Assembly (NCBI RefSeq): GCF_013618625.1 | Contig: NZ_JABRWO010000001.1 | Coordinates: forward strand, 496,001 to 560,000 | DNA from: Bremerella alba | Lineage (GTDB): Bacteria; Planctomycetota; Planctomycetia; Pirellulales; Pirellulaceae | Length of the DNA stretch: 64,000 bases | Direction of reading: 5' to 3' | Shown here: piece by piece, positions 16,376 to 24,916 of the stretch | Layout of the letters: every line of letters starts with the position of its first letter | Position numbering within the stretch: the first letter of the stretch is position 1 | Translations under genes and position numbers: made by a program | The notes under the pieces: generated by a model | The model's input: the letters and a program-made list of their open reading frames with translations, nothing else | Told to the model about the DNA's origin: nothing | Databases searched by the model: none

Positions 16376-17371
16376 TCAGTGCGAAACCAAGTCCCGCGCC
16401 AGACGCACCGCGTGGATCATGCTAGACACCTTCGCCTTGCCCTGCCAAGCAATATCGAACGCGGTGCCGTGGTCGACAGATGTTCGTACGATGGGCAGAC
16501 CCAGCGTGGTATTCACGGCGACGTCGAAAGCCAACGCTTTCAGTGGGATGTGACCTTGGTCGTGGTACATGCACAGGACGCAGTCATACAGCGGGCGGCG
16601 TTCAGCGAGGAAGGCCGTGTCTGGCGGGACGGGGCCGTCGATGTGGATGCCCCGGGCTCTTGCCCCTTCTACGGCTGGGACGATGATGCGTTCTTCTTCG
16701 CGATCGCCGAATAGGCCGTGTTCGCCGGCGTGCGGATTGAGCCCGCACACCAGCAGGCGAGGCTCGCGTTTACGGATCTTTCGCATCGCGGCGACCGTCA
16801 AATCGATCACTTCGTCGATGCGTTCAATGGTTAACAGCTGCGGTACATCGCGATAGCCGACGTGCGTAGTGACGAAACTGCACGTGAGTTCTTCGCTGGT
16901 TAACATCATGCAGCCAGAATCGCTGCCGCAGCGCTCGATCAGTATCTCGGTATGGCCAGGGTAGAAGTGCTTGGCCGCGTGCAGGGCTTCTTTATTGATG
17001 GGCCCGGTCGTGATGCCGTCGGCCTTACCAGCCAGGACGAAGTCGATCGCGTGGGTGAAGTACTGATAAGAAGCCTCGCCCCCTTCTGCCGTGACCTGAC
17101 CGTGGGTGAAGTTGCCGATATCGATGGTGCCGAAGTCGACGACGGTGGCTTCTTTCAACGAATGCAGGTCCATCGCCTGATGAAAGGGAACCACGTTTTT
17201 GGGTTCAGGATAGCCACACACATGGGCAACCTGACGCAGGATGGCCGCATCGCCAAAGATAATCGGAACGGTGCCAGCGTATTGGTTGTGATCTAACAGC
17301 AACTGCAGACAGACTTCCGGCCCTACCCCGCCGGGGTCTCCCATGGTGACGATAATTCGTGGATGCAACAC
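16376..17371 (-). CDS. pdxA: 4-Hydroxythreonine-4-phosphate dehydrogenase
   Basis: PdxA oxidises 4-phosphohydroxy-threonine in the DXP-dependent vitamin B6 pathway and is a zinc-dependent cytosolic dimer. The 331 residues match family size. Signature blocks are present: [13 protein letters not shown]-like N-terminus ([18 protein letters not shown]), [20 protein letters not shown] with the metal-binding His, [45 protein letters not shown], and [13 protein letters not shown]. The start is not fully settled: GTG at 17371 or the adjacent TTG, with no ATG before the GDP motif. It is divergent from the PhzF-family gene, sharing a 149-bp spacer. Confidence 0.94.
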   Translation of the reverse strand: MLHPRIIVTMGDPGGVGPEVCLQLLLDHNQYAGTVPIIFGDAAILRQVAHVCGYPEPKNVVPFHQAMDLHSLKEATVVDFGTIDIGNFTHGQVTAEGGEASYQYFTHAIDFVLAGKADGITTGPINKEALHAAKHFYPGHTEILIERCGSDSGCMMLTSEELTCSFVTTHVGYRDVPQLLTIERIDEVIDLTVAAMRKIRKREPRLLVCGLNPHAGEHGLFGDREEERIIVPAVEGARARGIHIDGPVPPDTAFLAERRPLYDCVLCMYHDQGHIPLKALAFDVAVNTTLGLPIVRTSVDHGTAFDIAWQGKAKVSSMIHAVRLARDLVSH

Positions 17372-17520
17372 GCCGATGACTTTCTTTCCAGTGGCAAGTA
17401 AGACGCACCTATTCTATTGTACATCCTGTCGCCATTTCGCCGAGGGAGGTGAACCCAAACACCAGGTACGTGTGTCTCTGGTGCAGACCCAGCCCACAAC
17501 TTCGCACGAAAAAACTTGCC

Positions 17521-18315
17521 ATGCCGCGTACCCTGTATCAAGTCGATGCGTTCACATCCAAGCCCTTTGCTGGAAACCCTGCGGCCGTCTGCTGGCTGGA
17601 CGAGCCTGCCGATGCCCAGTGGATGCAACAGGTTGCGGCGGAAATGAATTTGGCGGAAACGGCGTTTGTCTATCCAGAAGGAGAGTCGCTGCGACTGCGA
17701 TGGTTCACGCCGACCGTGGAAGTCGACCTCTGCGGGCACGCCACGCTGGCAACCGCCTACACATTGTGGCAGCATAAAGGTTTTCCCAGTGACCAGACAC
17801 TTCGCTTCGAAACACGCAGCGGGACATTAACGGCCAGCCCGCATGGCGATCGGATCGAACTCGACTTTCCGATCGCTACGGCCCACGAAACAGCGCCGGT
17901 GGATGGATTGCTGGAAAGTCTAGGGATTTGCGATTTCGCTTTTTGTGGCAAGAATGATTGGGATTGGTTGATCGAAGTTCCCTCTGCCGACGACGTCCGC
18001 CGGTTGAATCCCAATGATGCACTGCTTGCGCCGGTTACTGCACGCGGGGTGATGGTCACATCGGGCAGCGATTCGCTGGAGTACGATTTCATCTCGCGAT
18101 TCTTCGCCCCGGCCGCTGGCATATCAGAAGACCCAGTCACCGGTTCGGCGCACTGCGTACTGGGAGAGTATTGGAGTGGAAAGCTCGACCAGAAGATCTT
18201 GCAGGCGTATCAAGCATCGCCGCGTGGCGGAGAGGTAGAAGTTGAGATTCGAAACAAACGTGCCCTCCTAAGAGGGCACGCCGTAGTTGTTGCAAAGATT
18301 GAACTGTTTGTTTAA
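17521..18315 (+). CDS. PhzF-family isomerase/epimerase-like protein
   Basis: The product is 264 residues from ATG 17521, giving the standard N-terminus PRTLYQVDAFTSKPFAGNPA. It carries the PhzF hallmarks: catalytic Glu46 in NLAETAFV, DLCGHATLATAY in the first half, and EDPVTGSAHC in the second half of the duplicated DapF-like fold. Members isomerise phenazine precursors or related small acids, and the native substrate of most is unknown, as here. There are no phenazine genes nearby. A strong hairpin (CGTGCCCTC/GAGGGCACG, 18259-18280) sits inside the last 20 codons and may act on transcription or mRNA stability. Confidence 0.9.
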   Translation: MPRTLYQVDAFTSKPFAGNPAAVCWLDEPADAQWMQQVAAEMNLAETAFVYPEGESLRLRWFTPTVEVDLCGHATLATAYTLWQHKGFPSDQTLRFETRSGTLTASPHGDRIELDFPIATAHETAPVDGLLESLGICDFAFCGKNDWDWLIEVPSADDVRRLNPNDALLAPVTARGVMVTSGSDSLEYDFISRFFAPAAGISEDPVTGSAHCVLGEYWSGKLDQKILQAYQASPRGGEVEVEIRNKRALLRGHAVVVAKIELFV

Positions 18316-18443
18316 AGAATCCTTTCTTGGCAAACCTCCTGCATTCAAGTGGTGGGTGTCGTGATCACGTTGGCGTGGGCATTTCATCCCGGGGTAGTTT
18401 GTGATGTCCGCGCCCACGTGGGCATGACACCGTGATGTTTGGT

Positions 18444-18686
18444 TTAGTCTGGCTCGTTGAGCAGCCCCACTTTGGCCAACAGCACGTGCAGACCTTGGTC
18501 GATCGCCGAAGGTTCGCAGTCTTCACACGAGACCCGCCATTGGCTTTGCGTCAGGATCGGATAGCCGATCAAGCCTGCCAACAGCAAGATTCCCATTCCT
18601 TCCAGGACAATCGCTCGCAACAGGCACATACCTGCTTGTGCCGAGTTTCTTTTGCCGCTGCTTTGGGTGTGTCTTCGTCTGGTCAC
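18444..18686 (-). CDS. Small single-TM protein
   Basis: This 80-residue product starts at a GTG with an excellent GGAGGA six bases upstream, the main reason to accept it. A basic N-terminus (TRRRHTQSSGKR) precedes one helix (IVLEGMGILLLAGLIGYPIL), which suggests an N-in membrane protein. A short tail carries CEDC. Family unknown. It is convergent with the PhzF-family gene and divergent from the LRR gene at 18927. Confidence 0.5.
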   Translation of the reverse strand: MTRRRHTQSSGKRNSAQAGMCLLRAIVLEGMGILLLAGLIGYPILTQSQWRVSCEDCEPSAIDQGLHVLLAKVGLLNEPD

Positions 18687-18926
18687 TGCGTTCCTCCGTG
18701 TGCTGTCGCGTTTGCATCACCAGGGCCGAAGTTGCTCTCCGTCATGAACCTCGCCTGGGGACGAATACTGATACGGCAGGTGCCGCGAGGCTGTTCGCCA
18801 ATTCTTAAAAGTTCCTGCGAGCAGCAGTGATAGCATCGTGTAAATCGATCTGAACCGTAGTAAATAGGGGGCGATTGATGTTATCCTGGGTGCTTCCGAA
18901 TCTTCTCCAACGATCGACTTTTCCGC

Positions 18927-19688
18927 ATGCCGCACCCGGACTTCCCACACCAACCGCAGCGCCCTAAGCGTGAAAGCTTTGGGATGGAAATCGGCATCGC
19001 CCTGATGTCGATCGTCGTGGCCGGGGTGCTGCTATTGATCGGTGGATGGGTCTTCAGTTGGGCCGCCAAGCCCGCCCCGCCGACCGTTTATGACAACGAC
19101 CAAGACCCAACGGTCAGCAAGTTTCGCCGCGTTGGTTTTGAAATTGGCCGCGATAACGAGAACCGCATTCAAGTCATCACCACGCCGAATCCCTTGTTGG
19201 TGACCAATAAAGACCTGGCCATGATCACAGGTCTGCCGGACCTGGAAGTGCTCGACCTGCGCGGCACGCAAATCAGCGACGATGCCCTGACGCATTTGAC
19301 CGAACTGCCCAGCCTCGAACAGTTGTACCTGGGCGGGTCGGTGATCACCGATACCGAGCCGACGCTGTTTCATGCCCGGTTCACCGACGCGGCGGTCGAC
19401 CCTATCGTTCAGCTAACTTCTTTAAAGCTGCTCAGCCTGGCGAAAACCGACATCGGCGACCAGGCGGCGCAGAAGCTCCCGGCGCTGACCAATCTGGAAA
19501 TCCTCTTTCTATTGGGAACGAACCTCACCGATAAGAGCGTCGAGGCGTTCGCACAGATGAAGTCGCTCAAAAAGTTGTACCTGCAAGAGACGTCCATCAC
19601 GTCGGAAGGATTGCAGCGACTTCGCGAAGCGCTACCGGATACCGAGATCTTGCCGTTGGATGAGAGCGATACGGCGGAAGACTCTTAA
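18927..19688 (+). CDS. Membrane-anchored leucine-rich-repeat protein
   Basis: The product is 253 residues. A Pro-rich cytoplasmic leader (PHPDFPHQPQRPKRES) is followed by one helix (IALMSIVVAGVLLLIGGWVF). At least five LRR units follow, each of the LxxLxLxxTxIxD type: LEVLDLRGTQISDDALTHL, LEQLYLGGSVITD, LKLLSLAKTDIGDQAAQKL, LEILFLLGTNLTDKSVEAF, LKKLYLQETSITSEGLQRL. These resemble the GALA/ribonuclease-inhibitor-like repeats common in planctomycetes. It is probably a protein-binding scaffold outside the membrane. It lies 91 bases upstream of pyrE on the same strand, but nothing suggests a functional link. Confidence 0.8.
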   Translation: MPHPDFPHQPQRPKRESFGMEIGIALMSIVVAGVLLLIGGWVFSWAAKPAPPTVYDNDQDPTVSKFRRVGFEIGRDNENRIQVITTPNPLLVTNKDLAMITGLPDLEVLDLRGTQISDDALTHLTELPSLEQLYLGGSVITDTEPTLFHARFTDAAVDPIVQLTSLKLLSLAKTDIGDQAAQKLPALTNLEILFLLGTNLTDKSVEAFAQMKSLKKLYLQETSITSEGLQRLREALPDTEILPLDESDTAEDS

Positions 19689-19779
19689 GCCAGGAAAACT
19701 TCCCCCCTGACCTCGTTGGGGGCGATGCGGTACGATGGGTTTCGATTGGCACATGATCCCTGCGACCGAGGAAAGACCG

Positions 19780-20334
19780 ATGCAATACAGCCGAGAAAAG
19801 CTGATTGAAATTGTTCGAGACAAAGGCCTGAAATTTGGCGACTTCACGCTCGCCTCGGGCAAGAAGGCTTCTTACTATCTCGATTGCCGGAAGGTCTCCC
19901 TTTCCAGCGATGGGGCCTTACAAGTTGGCCTAGGCATCTTAGAAATGCTCGGTGACGATCTGCCCGACGCCGTTGGCGGAATGGCCATTGGGGCCGATCC
20001 GATTTCTGCATCGGTCATCACCCTAGCCGCTGTACAGAGTAAATCGCTGGCCGGGTTCATTGTCCGCAAGGAAGCCAAAGCCCACGGTACCGGGCAAGAC
20101 GTGGAAGGTCCCGTCGTTGCCGGCAACACGTGCGTCATCGTCGAAGATGTCGTCACCACCGGCGGCAGTTCGCTCAAGGCGATCGAAAAGGTCGAAGCGG
20201 CCGGGCTGAAAGTGCTAGGCGTGATTGCCATCGTCGATCGCCTGGAAGGTGGCAAGCAGGCGTTTGCCGAAGCAGGCTACGAGCTACGCACCCTGCTGAC
20301 CATCGAAGACTTCGGAATCACTCCACCGCAATAA
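19780..20334 (+). CDS. pyrE: Orotate phosphoribosyltransferase
   Basis: PyrE joins orotate to PRPP to give OMP in de novo pyrimidine synthesis. I chose the ATG at 19780 (184 residues) because GAGGA precedes it and the family begins near this point; the frame extends 15 codons upstream. The PRPP-binding motif is CVIVEDVVTTGGSSLKAIE. The FTLASGKKASYYLDCRKVSL block and GADPISASV are typical of the bacterial short form. Its last 17 bases overlap the end of the convergent carrier gene. Confidence 0.95.
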   Translation: MQYSREKLIEIVRDKGLKFGDFTLASGKKASYYLDCRKVSLSSDGALQVGLGILEMLGDDLPDAVGGMAIGADPISASVITLAAVQSKSLAGFIVRKEAKAHGTGQDVEGPVVAGNTCVIVEDVVTTGGSSLKAIEKVEAAGLKVLGVIAIVDRLEGGKQAFAEAGYELRTLLTIEDFGITPPQ

Positions 20335-21808
20335 AGATATCGACCCGCTTAGGGCTGGCTTCGTCATAGATTTCGAAGTCAGCCTCGAAGGTCCGTGTGT
20401 AGGTTGTGTCTTCCTCGAAGAAACTCCAGATCTCTTTCCACGTTTCAATTACGGCCTGCGGCATCTCACCTTCACCGACGAAGTGCAGATAATTCCCTTT
20501 GTGGATCCGGACCTTATCGAGTTGATCGGGAATCTCGGCTTCCGACGAAATCTTTCTGCCCAGCAGCATGGTGAATTCACTCGACTGGTCCGACTCGTAA
20601 TCGGCGTAAACAGCAATCCGCTGCTTCGGCTCGATCGGATCGACGATCAGCGAGTCGATATTGTCGGTCTCGTACTTCTGGTACAGCTTAGGAATCTGAC
20701 CTGTTTCCAGGTTCATTTCCTTGCGGTTATTGGTGCGAACCGAGATGCCCGCCACGTGTATCGCTTGTTCAAGTGGCTCTAGTTGAGGTGCCACGGTTAC
20801 CTCCTGCGTAGTTTGATGAAGCACGGTGCTCTCGAGGCCAAGCCAGGCAATGCCGGTCGAGATCCATATCGGAATTGTAACAAATCCGACCACGGTCGAC
20901 GCCATTACAACGCGAAGTGCCGTGCGAGGATCGCCGCCGTAGTGCTTGGTCAGCACAATCGGAAAAACGGCTGCCGGCATCGCGGCCTGGATCGCCGCCA
21001 CTTGCTTCAATTCCAACGAAATCGGCAAACAAAGTGCCGCTAATAGAAATAATATAGGCAACAACAACAGCCGCAGCATGACTGCCGAGATATACGTTGG
21101 CCAGGCACTCGAGTTGTCATCCTGAACATCCGCATGAAAGATTTGATCGTAGAACGTCGCCCCGATCAGCAGCATCATCATAGGAATCGCAGCACTGGCC
21201 AGAATGCCTGTGATTTGTGTCACGAACTCCGGCACTTGGTCGGCTAAGCCCATCTCGTTGATAAACAGCGAAAGCATGATCGTCAGGCTGGGCGGATTTA
21301 GGACATTTTTCCACCAACCCTTGGTCAGCCCGCCACTGGCTAGGCTCACGCCGATTGTCCAGATCCCCAGCTCTACACCCACGTTATGCAAAAACAGCAC
21401 ACCCAGGGCCCGCTCGCCGAAGATTTCCTGTATCAACGGAATGGGAATGAACCCGTAATTGAAGATCCCAATACACACCGCGAACGAATGCACTTTGTCG
21501 GGATGATCAAAACCAAGCCGCGAACCTGTCCCGCGGGCCCACGAGTAGGCCACAAAACAGCCCAAAGCAACCGCGATGAACCCCCAGACCGGTGGCAGGT
21601 AGACGTTTGCCGCTTCGTCGAAGGCCGGATTGCCGACCACTTTCACAAAGATGAAGCACGGCATCAGAACCCGAATGCCCAGCTTCAACAAGCCAGCGTC
21701 GACCTCGCGCGAGATCCAATTCAGATAACGAGCCGTTCCGCCAATCCCCATCACGGTGAAAACGGCAGCCGTTATGCTTAGAATCGTAATGACTTGCGTA
21801 AGATTCAT
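20318..21808 (-). CDS. Auxin-efflux-carrier (AEC) family transporter fused to a GyrI-like effector-binding domain
   Basis: The 496-residue frame is uninterrupted. Residues 1 to about 330 form the AEC carrier: ten hydrophobic segments, with GIRVLMPCFIFVKVVGNP, IGIFNYGFIPIPLIQEIFG and AAIQAAMPAAVFPIVLTKHY characteristic of the family. After an acidic/Gln linker, residues about 335-496 match the GyrI-like/AraC-E small-molecule-binding fold: HVAGISVRTNNRKEM, IPKLYQKY, YADYESDQSSEFTMLLG, IPDQLDKVRIHKGNYLHFV, MPQAVIETWKEIWSFF and ADFEIYDE. The domain would be cytoplasmic and could sense the exported compound. AEC proteins are normally 300-400 residues without it. The transported substrate is unknown. 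Confidence 0.88.
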   Translation of the reverse strand: MNLTQVITILSITAAVFTVMGIGGTARYLNWISREVDAGLLKLGIRVLMPCFIFVKVVGNPAFDEAANVYLPPVWGFIAVALGCFVAYSWARGTGSRLGFDHPDKVHSFAVCIGIFNYGFIPIPLIQEIFGERALGVLFLHNVGVELGIWTIGVSLASGGLTKGWWKNVLNPPSLTIMLSLFINEMGLADQVPEFVTQITGILASAAIPMMMLLIGATFYDQIFHADVQDDNSSAWPTYISAVMLRLLLLPILFLLAALCLPISLELKQVAAIQAAMPAAVFPIVLTKHYGGDPRTALRVVMASTVVGFVTIPIWISTGIAWLGLESTVLHQTTQEVTVAPQLEPLEQAIHVAGISVRTNNRKEMNLETGQIPKLYQKYETDNIDSLIVDPIEPKQRIAVYADYESDQSSEFTMLLGRKISSEAEIPDQLDKVRIHKGNYLHFVGEGEMPQAVIETWKEIWSFFEEDTTYTRTFEADFEIYDEASPKRVDIFIAVE

Positions 21809-21880
21809 CGTCCTAACTTAATCGTTAGCTCCCGAAGCAACAATTAGGCTCCCCGAACTTCATTCCCTAGAAGACCTTTG

Positions 21881-22342
21881 ATGCGGCAGACCACATCCGA
21901 CCGAGAAAATTTGGGCATCATCATCGTCGACCACGGTTCCCGTCGGGCAGAAAGCAACGACCTACTATTGGAAGTGGTCGATCTGTTCCGCCAGACCGCC
22001 GGGCACAAGATCGTCGAGCCGGCCCACATGGAACTAGCTGAACCCAGCATTGCCGATGCGTTCAAGAAATGCGTCGACCAGGGAGCCACACGCGTCGTCG
22101 TGCACCCCTACTTCCTTTCGCCGGGAAGACACTGGCACGAAGATATCCCCCGCTTGGCAAAAGAGGCCGCTGCCAGCCACCCTGGCGTTACGCATTTGGT
22201 GACCGCACCGCTAGGGCTGCATCCACTGATGGCGAAGGTGATGCAAGAGCGAGTTGAAACGTGTCTGGCGCACTGTGAAGAAGGGGCACCGATTTGTGAG
22301 GTGTGTACCGAGGAAAGTAGTTGCCGATTACATGGCCAGTAG
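21881..22342 (+). CDS. CbiX/SirB-type sirohydrochlorin chelatase-like protein
   Basis: The 153-residue size fits single-domain CbiX-type enzymes that insert cobalt or iron into sirohydrochlorin. The N-terminus GIIIVDHGSRRAESNDLLLE holds the conserved metal-binding His and HGSR motif. VVVHPYFLSPGRHWHEDIP holds the second conserved His pair. The C-terminus is Cys-rich (CLAHCEEGAPICEVCTEESS), with a CxxC that recalls the MxCxxC iron-sulfur site described for Bacillus megaterium CbiX. It is divergent from the carrier gene with a 72-bp spacer. No other cobalamin or siroheme genes lie in the window. Confidence 0.85.
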   Translation: MRQTTSDRENLGIIIVDHGSRRAESNDLLLEVVDLFRQTAGHKIVEPAHMELAEPSIADAFKKCVDQGATRVVVHPYFLSPGRHWHEDIPRLAKEAAASHPGVTHLVTAPLGLHPLMAKVMQERVETCLAHCEEGAPICEVCTEESSCRLHGQ

Positions 22343-22526
22343 TAGAAGCCAAAGGGCAGCAACTGTTCTCGATGTTGAGTTTCTGTCGCCACGTGAGAGC
22401 GGATCCTATTTTTTAACTCGACCTCTGCGCAAGAGCCGCAGATCAAGCTAAGATCCACCAACGAAACCTATACTTCCTGGGTGAGACGATTTTCTTTTTC
22501 GTTACGATTCACCCAGAAGGTGCCTG

Positions 22527-23243
22527 ATGCCGTCGTATGACCTTTTCGAGGCTTGGTTCCGCGTCGCGGACTGGTGCGCATACACGCTTGCGAAAGAAGG
22601 CTGCGAATCAATCGTACTGAAGCCCTTGGGCGAGCATTCCCGCGCGGCAGCGCTCATTGCACGCGAGGCGGCTGAGTCCGAGAATTCGATCCATCGGAAG
22701 CTGGCTGCGTGCTTGGCTGGTTGGATTCGAGAACCGGAACCTCAGCTTTTGCAAGATCTATTCCAACGGGAAACGGCTTGCGATGCCGCACGGGAAGTGA
22801 ATGATTTCAATCGCCTCGACAGTCAGTCAGTAGTGGAAGATCTGATGGTATCCGCCCATCGTTGGATGCGAACTGAAATGCTACGATCGCCTGCTTCTCA
22901 AACGCTCAAGCAGATTGTCCGGAGCACCATGGACGGACACTATTGGAACTCGGCCAGCGAAGCGATGATTGCTCTGTACAAATACGATCCGCAGGATTCC
23001 GCCGAGTTACTTCGAGAATTTGCGGAGTACGCAAACGGCCCGGCACCCAACCACCCGAGTCGTCCCTCGCTAAAGCAAGAGAAATCGGCTGCTGAGAAAT
23101 TGCTGAGAGGAGAAGAAGAAATCCTCACTCCGTTCGATCAAATTCTTAGGGCCCAAGATGCCGCCGCCGAAACAGAAATCGACGCGAATTCACGTGCGGC
23201 GATTGAACATTTATTGGCAATGGCGACGGATGTTAGTTCTTAG
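22527..23243 (+). CDS. Hypothetical helical protein
   Basis: This 238-residue soluble protein starts at an ATG with AGAAGG upstream. It is rich in Ala, Glu and Leu and predicted mostly helical, with no signal peptide or membrane segment. Segments such as AAALIAREAAESENSIHRKL and NSASEAMIALYKYDPQDSAE suggest an all-alpha repeat fold, perhaps HEAT- or TPR-like. No enzyme motif is seen. It resembles the small helical 'TIGR02996-neighbour' type proteins common in planctomycetes only in general composition. Function unknown. Confidence 0.6.
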   Translation: MPSYDLFEAWFRVADWCAYTLAKEGCESIVLKPLGEHSRAAALIAREAAESENSIHRKLAACLAGWIREPEPQLLQDLFQRETACDAAREVNDFNRLDSQSVVEDLMVSAHRWMRTEMLRSPASQTLKQIVRSTMDGHYWNSASEAMIALYKYDPQDSAELLREFAEYANGPAPNHPSRPSLKQEKSAAEKLLRGEEEILTPFDQILRAQDAAAETEIDANSRAAIEHLLAMATDVSS

Positions 23244-23307
23244 AGATAAGACCTTCAACTCAGGGCCTTTATTTATGACCTTTCCGGAATTAAAATTGTG
23301 TTGATTT

Positions 23308-23673
23308 TTATCCATCCACCAACACCGTATCCTCGTGCTCGTACCCAGGAGCACAGCAACAAAGCAGACGCAACGTCTCGCTTCCGGTATTGGTGATCTG
23401 ATGGACCAGTCCCGGCGGGATGGCGATGGCGTCCCCCACGTTTACATCGCGAAACTCTTCGCCGATTTGCACGCGTCCCTGCCCGTGGGTGATGTAGTAG
23501 ATCTCTTCCGTCTTCGGGTGATAGTGGGCCGTAGTGCTGGCCCCAGGTGGCAAGCGGGCCTCAGCCAGGCTTTGAGCTTGGATGCACGAATTGCGATGGG
23601 CCAGCAGTTCGCGGATTTCGGAGCCATCTTTGGTGGTAAACGGCTCGGCGTCGCTTAAGTTGACGATATCCAT
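23308..23673 (-). CDS. Cupin-domain protein
   Basis: The 121-residue single cupin has both conserved motifs. Motif 1 is HYHPKTEEIYYITHGQGRV (two His and a Glu for a metal), and motif 2 is IPPGLVHQITNTG with the third His. Such small cupins are metal-binding isomerases, dioxygenases or sugar-binding proteins, and the sequence does not decide which. The C-terminus has an unusual CCCAPGYEHEDT. It is divergent from cysK across a 145-bp spacer. The gene is compact and intact. Confidence 0.88.
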   Translation of the reverse strand: MDIVNLSDAEPFTTKDGSEIRELLAHRNSCIQAQSLAEARLPPGASTTAHYHPKTEEIYYITHGQGRVQIGEEFRDVNVGDAIAIPPGLVHQITNTGSETLRLLCCCAPGYEHEDTVLVDG

Positions 23674-23818
23674 CAGGTTATTGCCTTAGTAGAAGTGTTC
23701 TGGCACAGCGGCTTGGGCTGTGCGAGAATCTTATTGACACATTTGGGCGTTTCTTGATACTTGGGCGGAAAATTACCCAAGCTTAGCGCTTTCACGGACA
23801 CCACGAAGGAAACCAATC

Positions 23819-24760
23819 ATGCCCCGTAATAAGACGTTTGCCGACGCATGCCACGCCATCGGCGATACCCCGATGATACAGATCAATCGGTTGATCCCCC
23901 AGGGTGGGGCCGAGGTTTTCGGCAAGTGTGAATGGTTCAATCCGCTTAATAGCGTGAAGGACCGCATTGGTTACGCGATGATCGCCGACGGTGAAAAACG
24001 AGGCGTCGTGACCAAAGACACGCACATTATCGAACCGACTTCCGGCAACACGGGCATCGCGCTAGCATTTGTGGCTGCAGCCAAGGGTTATAAGCTGACG
24101 CTGACGATGCCTGAGTCGATGTCGCTTGAACGCCGTGCTTTGCTCAGGGCCATGGGCGCGAACCTGGTACTGACGCCAGCGGCGGACGGGATGAAGGGTG
24201 CCATCAACACGGCAGCCGAAATGGCCGAGAAGGAACCCAACGGCTGGATGCCAGGACAGTTCGATAACCCGGCCAACCCGGCCATTCACGAAGCAACCAC
24301 CGGCCCCGAAATTTGGGAAGACATGGGCGGCAAAGTCGACGTGTTGATCTCTGGCGTTGGCACCGGCGGAACGATCACCGGCGTCTCACGCTTCATTAAG
24401 AGCAAGAACCCGGAATTCAAAGCAATTGCCGTCGAGCCGAAGAACAGCCCCGTGATCAGCGGTGGCCAGCCTGGCAAGCACCGTATTCAAGGGATTGGTG
24501 CCGGGTTCATCCCTAAGAACCTGGATACGTCGGTGGTCGACGAAACCATTCAGGTCGACGACGAAGATGCCTTTGAATACGGTCGACTTTTGGCTAAAGA
24601 AGAAGGCCTGGTCGCCGGGATCAGCAGCGGTGCTGCCATCTGGGCCGCGAAGCAAGTCGCCGCTCGGCCAGAGATGAAGGGCAAGCGAATTGCCGTCATC
24701 CTGTGTAGCTTGGGTGAACGGTATCTCTCGACGCCGCTGTTTGGTGGCCTGGAAGGTTAG
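23819..24760 (+). CDS. cysK: Cysteine synthase (O-acetylserine sulfhydrylase)
   Basis: This PLP enzyme makes cysteine from O-acetylserine and sulfide. At 313 residues it is full length. PLP Lys47 lies in NPLNSVKDRIGYAMI, the phosphate-loop in EPTSGNTGIALAFVA, and the PLP-binding glycine loop in SGVGTGGTITGVSRF. AGISSGAAIWAAKQ and the LGERYLSTPLF tail distinguish CysK from CysM and CBS. AAGGA lies nine bases before the ATG. A strong terminator follows at 24831. Confidence 0.95.
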   Translation: MPRNKTFADACHAIGDTPMIQINRLIPQGGAEVFGKCEWFNPLNSVKDRIGYAMIADGEKRGVVTKDTHIIEPTSGNTGIALAFVAAAKGYKLTLTMPESMSLERRALLRAMGANLVLTPAADGMKGAINTAAEMAEKEPNGWMPGQFDNPANPAIHEATTGPEIWEDMGGKVDVLISGVGTGGTITGVSRFIKSKNPEFKAIAVEPKNSPVISGGQPGKHRIQGIGAGFIPKNLDTSVVDETIQVDDEDAFEYGRLLAKEEGLVAGISSGAAIWAAKQVAARPEMKGKRIAVILCSLGERYLSTPLFGGLEG

Positions 24761-24830
24761 TCGCTTCTTTTAGGGTCTGAGCAGGACAGCGAACCGCACC
24801 GTTTTGACTGCTGCAAGATTGTTAAATAAT

Positions 24831-24867
24831 AAAAGGGACGATTCGGTATTCCGAATCGTCCCTTTTT
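24831..24867. terminator. Bidirectional Rho-independent terminator
   Basis: GGGACGATTCGG (24835-24846), TATT loop, CCGAATCGTCCC (24851-24862), flanked by AAAA on the left and TTTTT on the right. The 12-bp stem is perfect and works on both strands. It separates cysK from the end of the leftward four-gene cluster. Confidence 0.93.
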
Positions 24868-24916
24868 GTTCATTGCATTTCGTGCGATGCGATTTGCTGC
24901 TCGCACATTAATTTGC

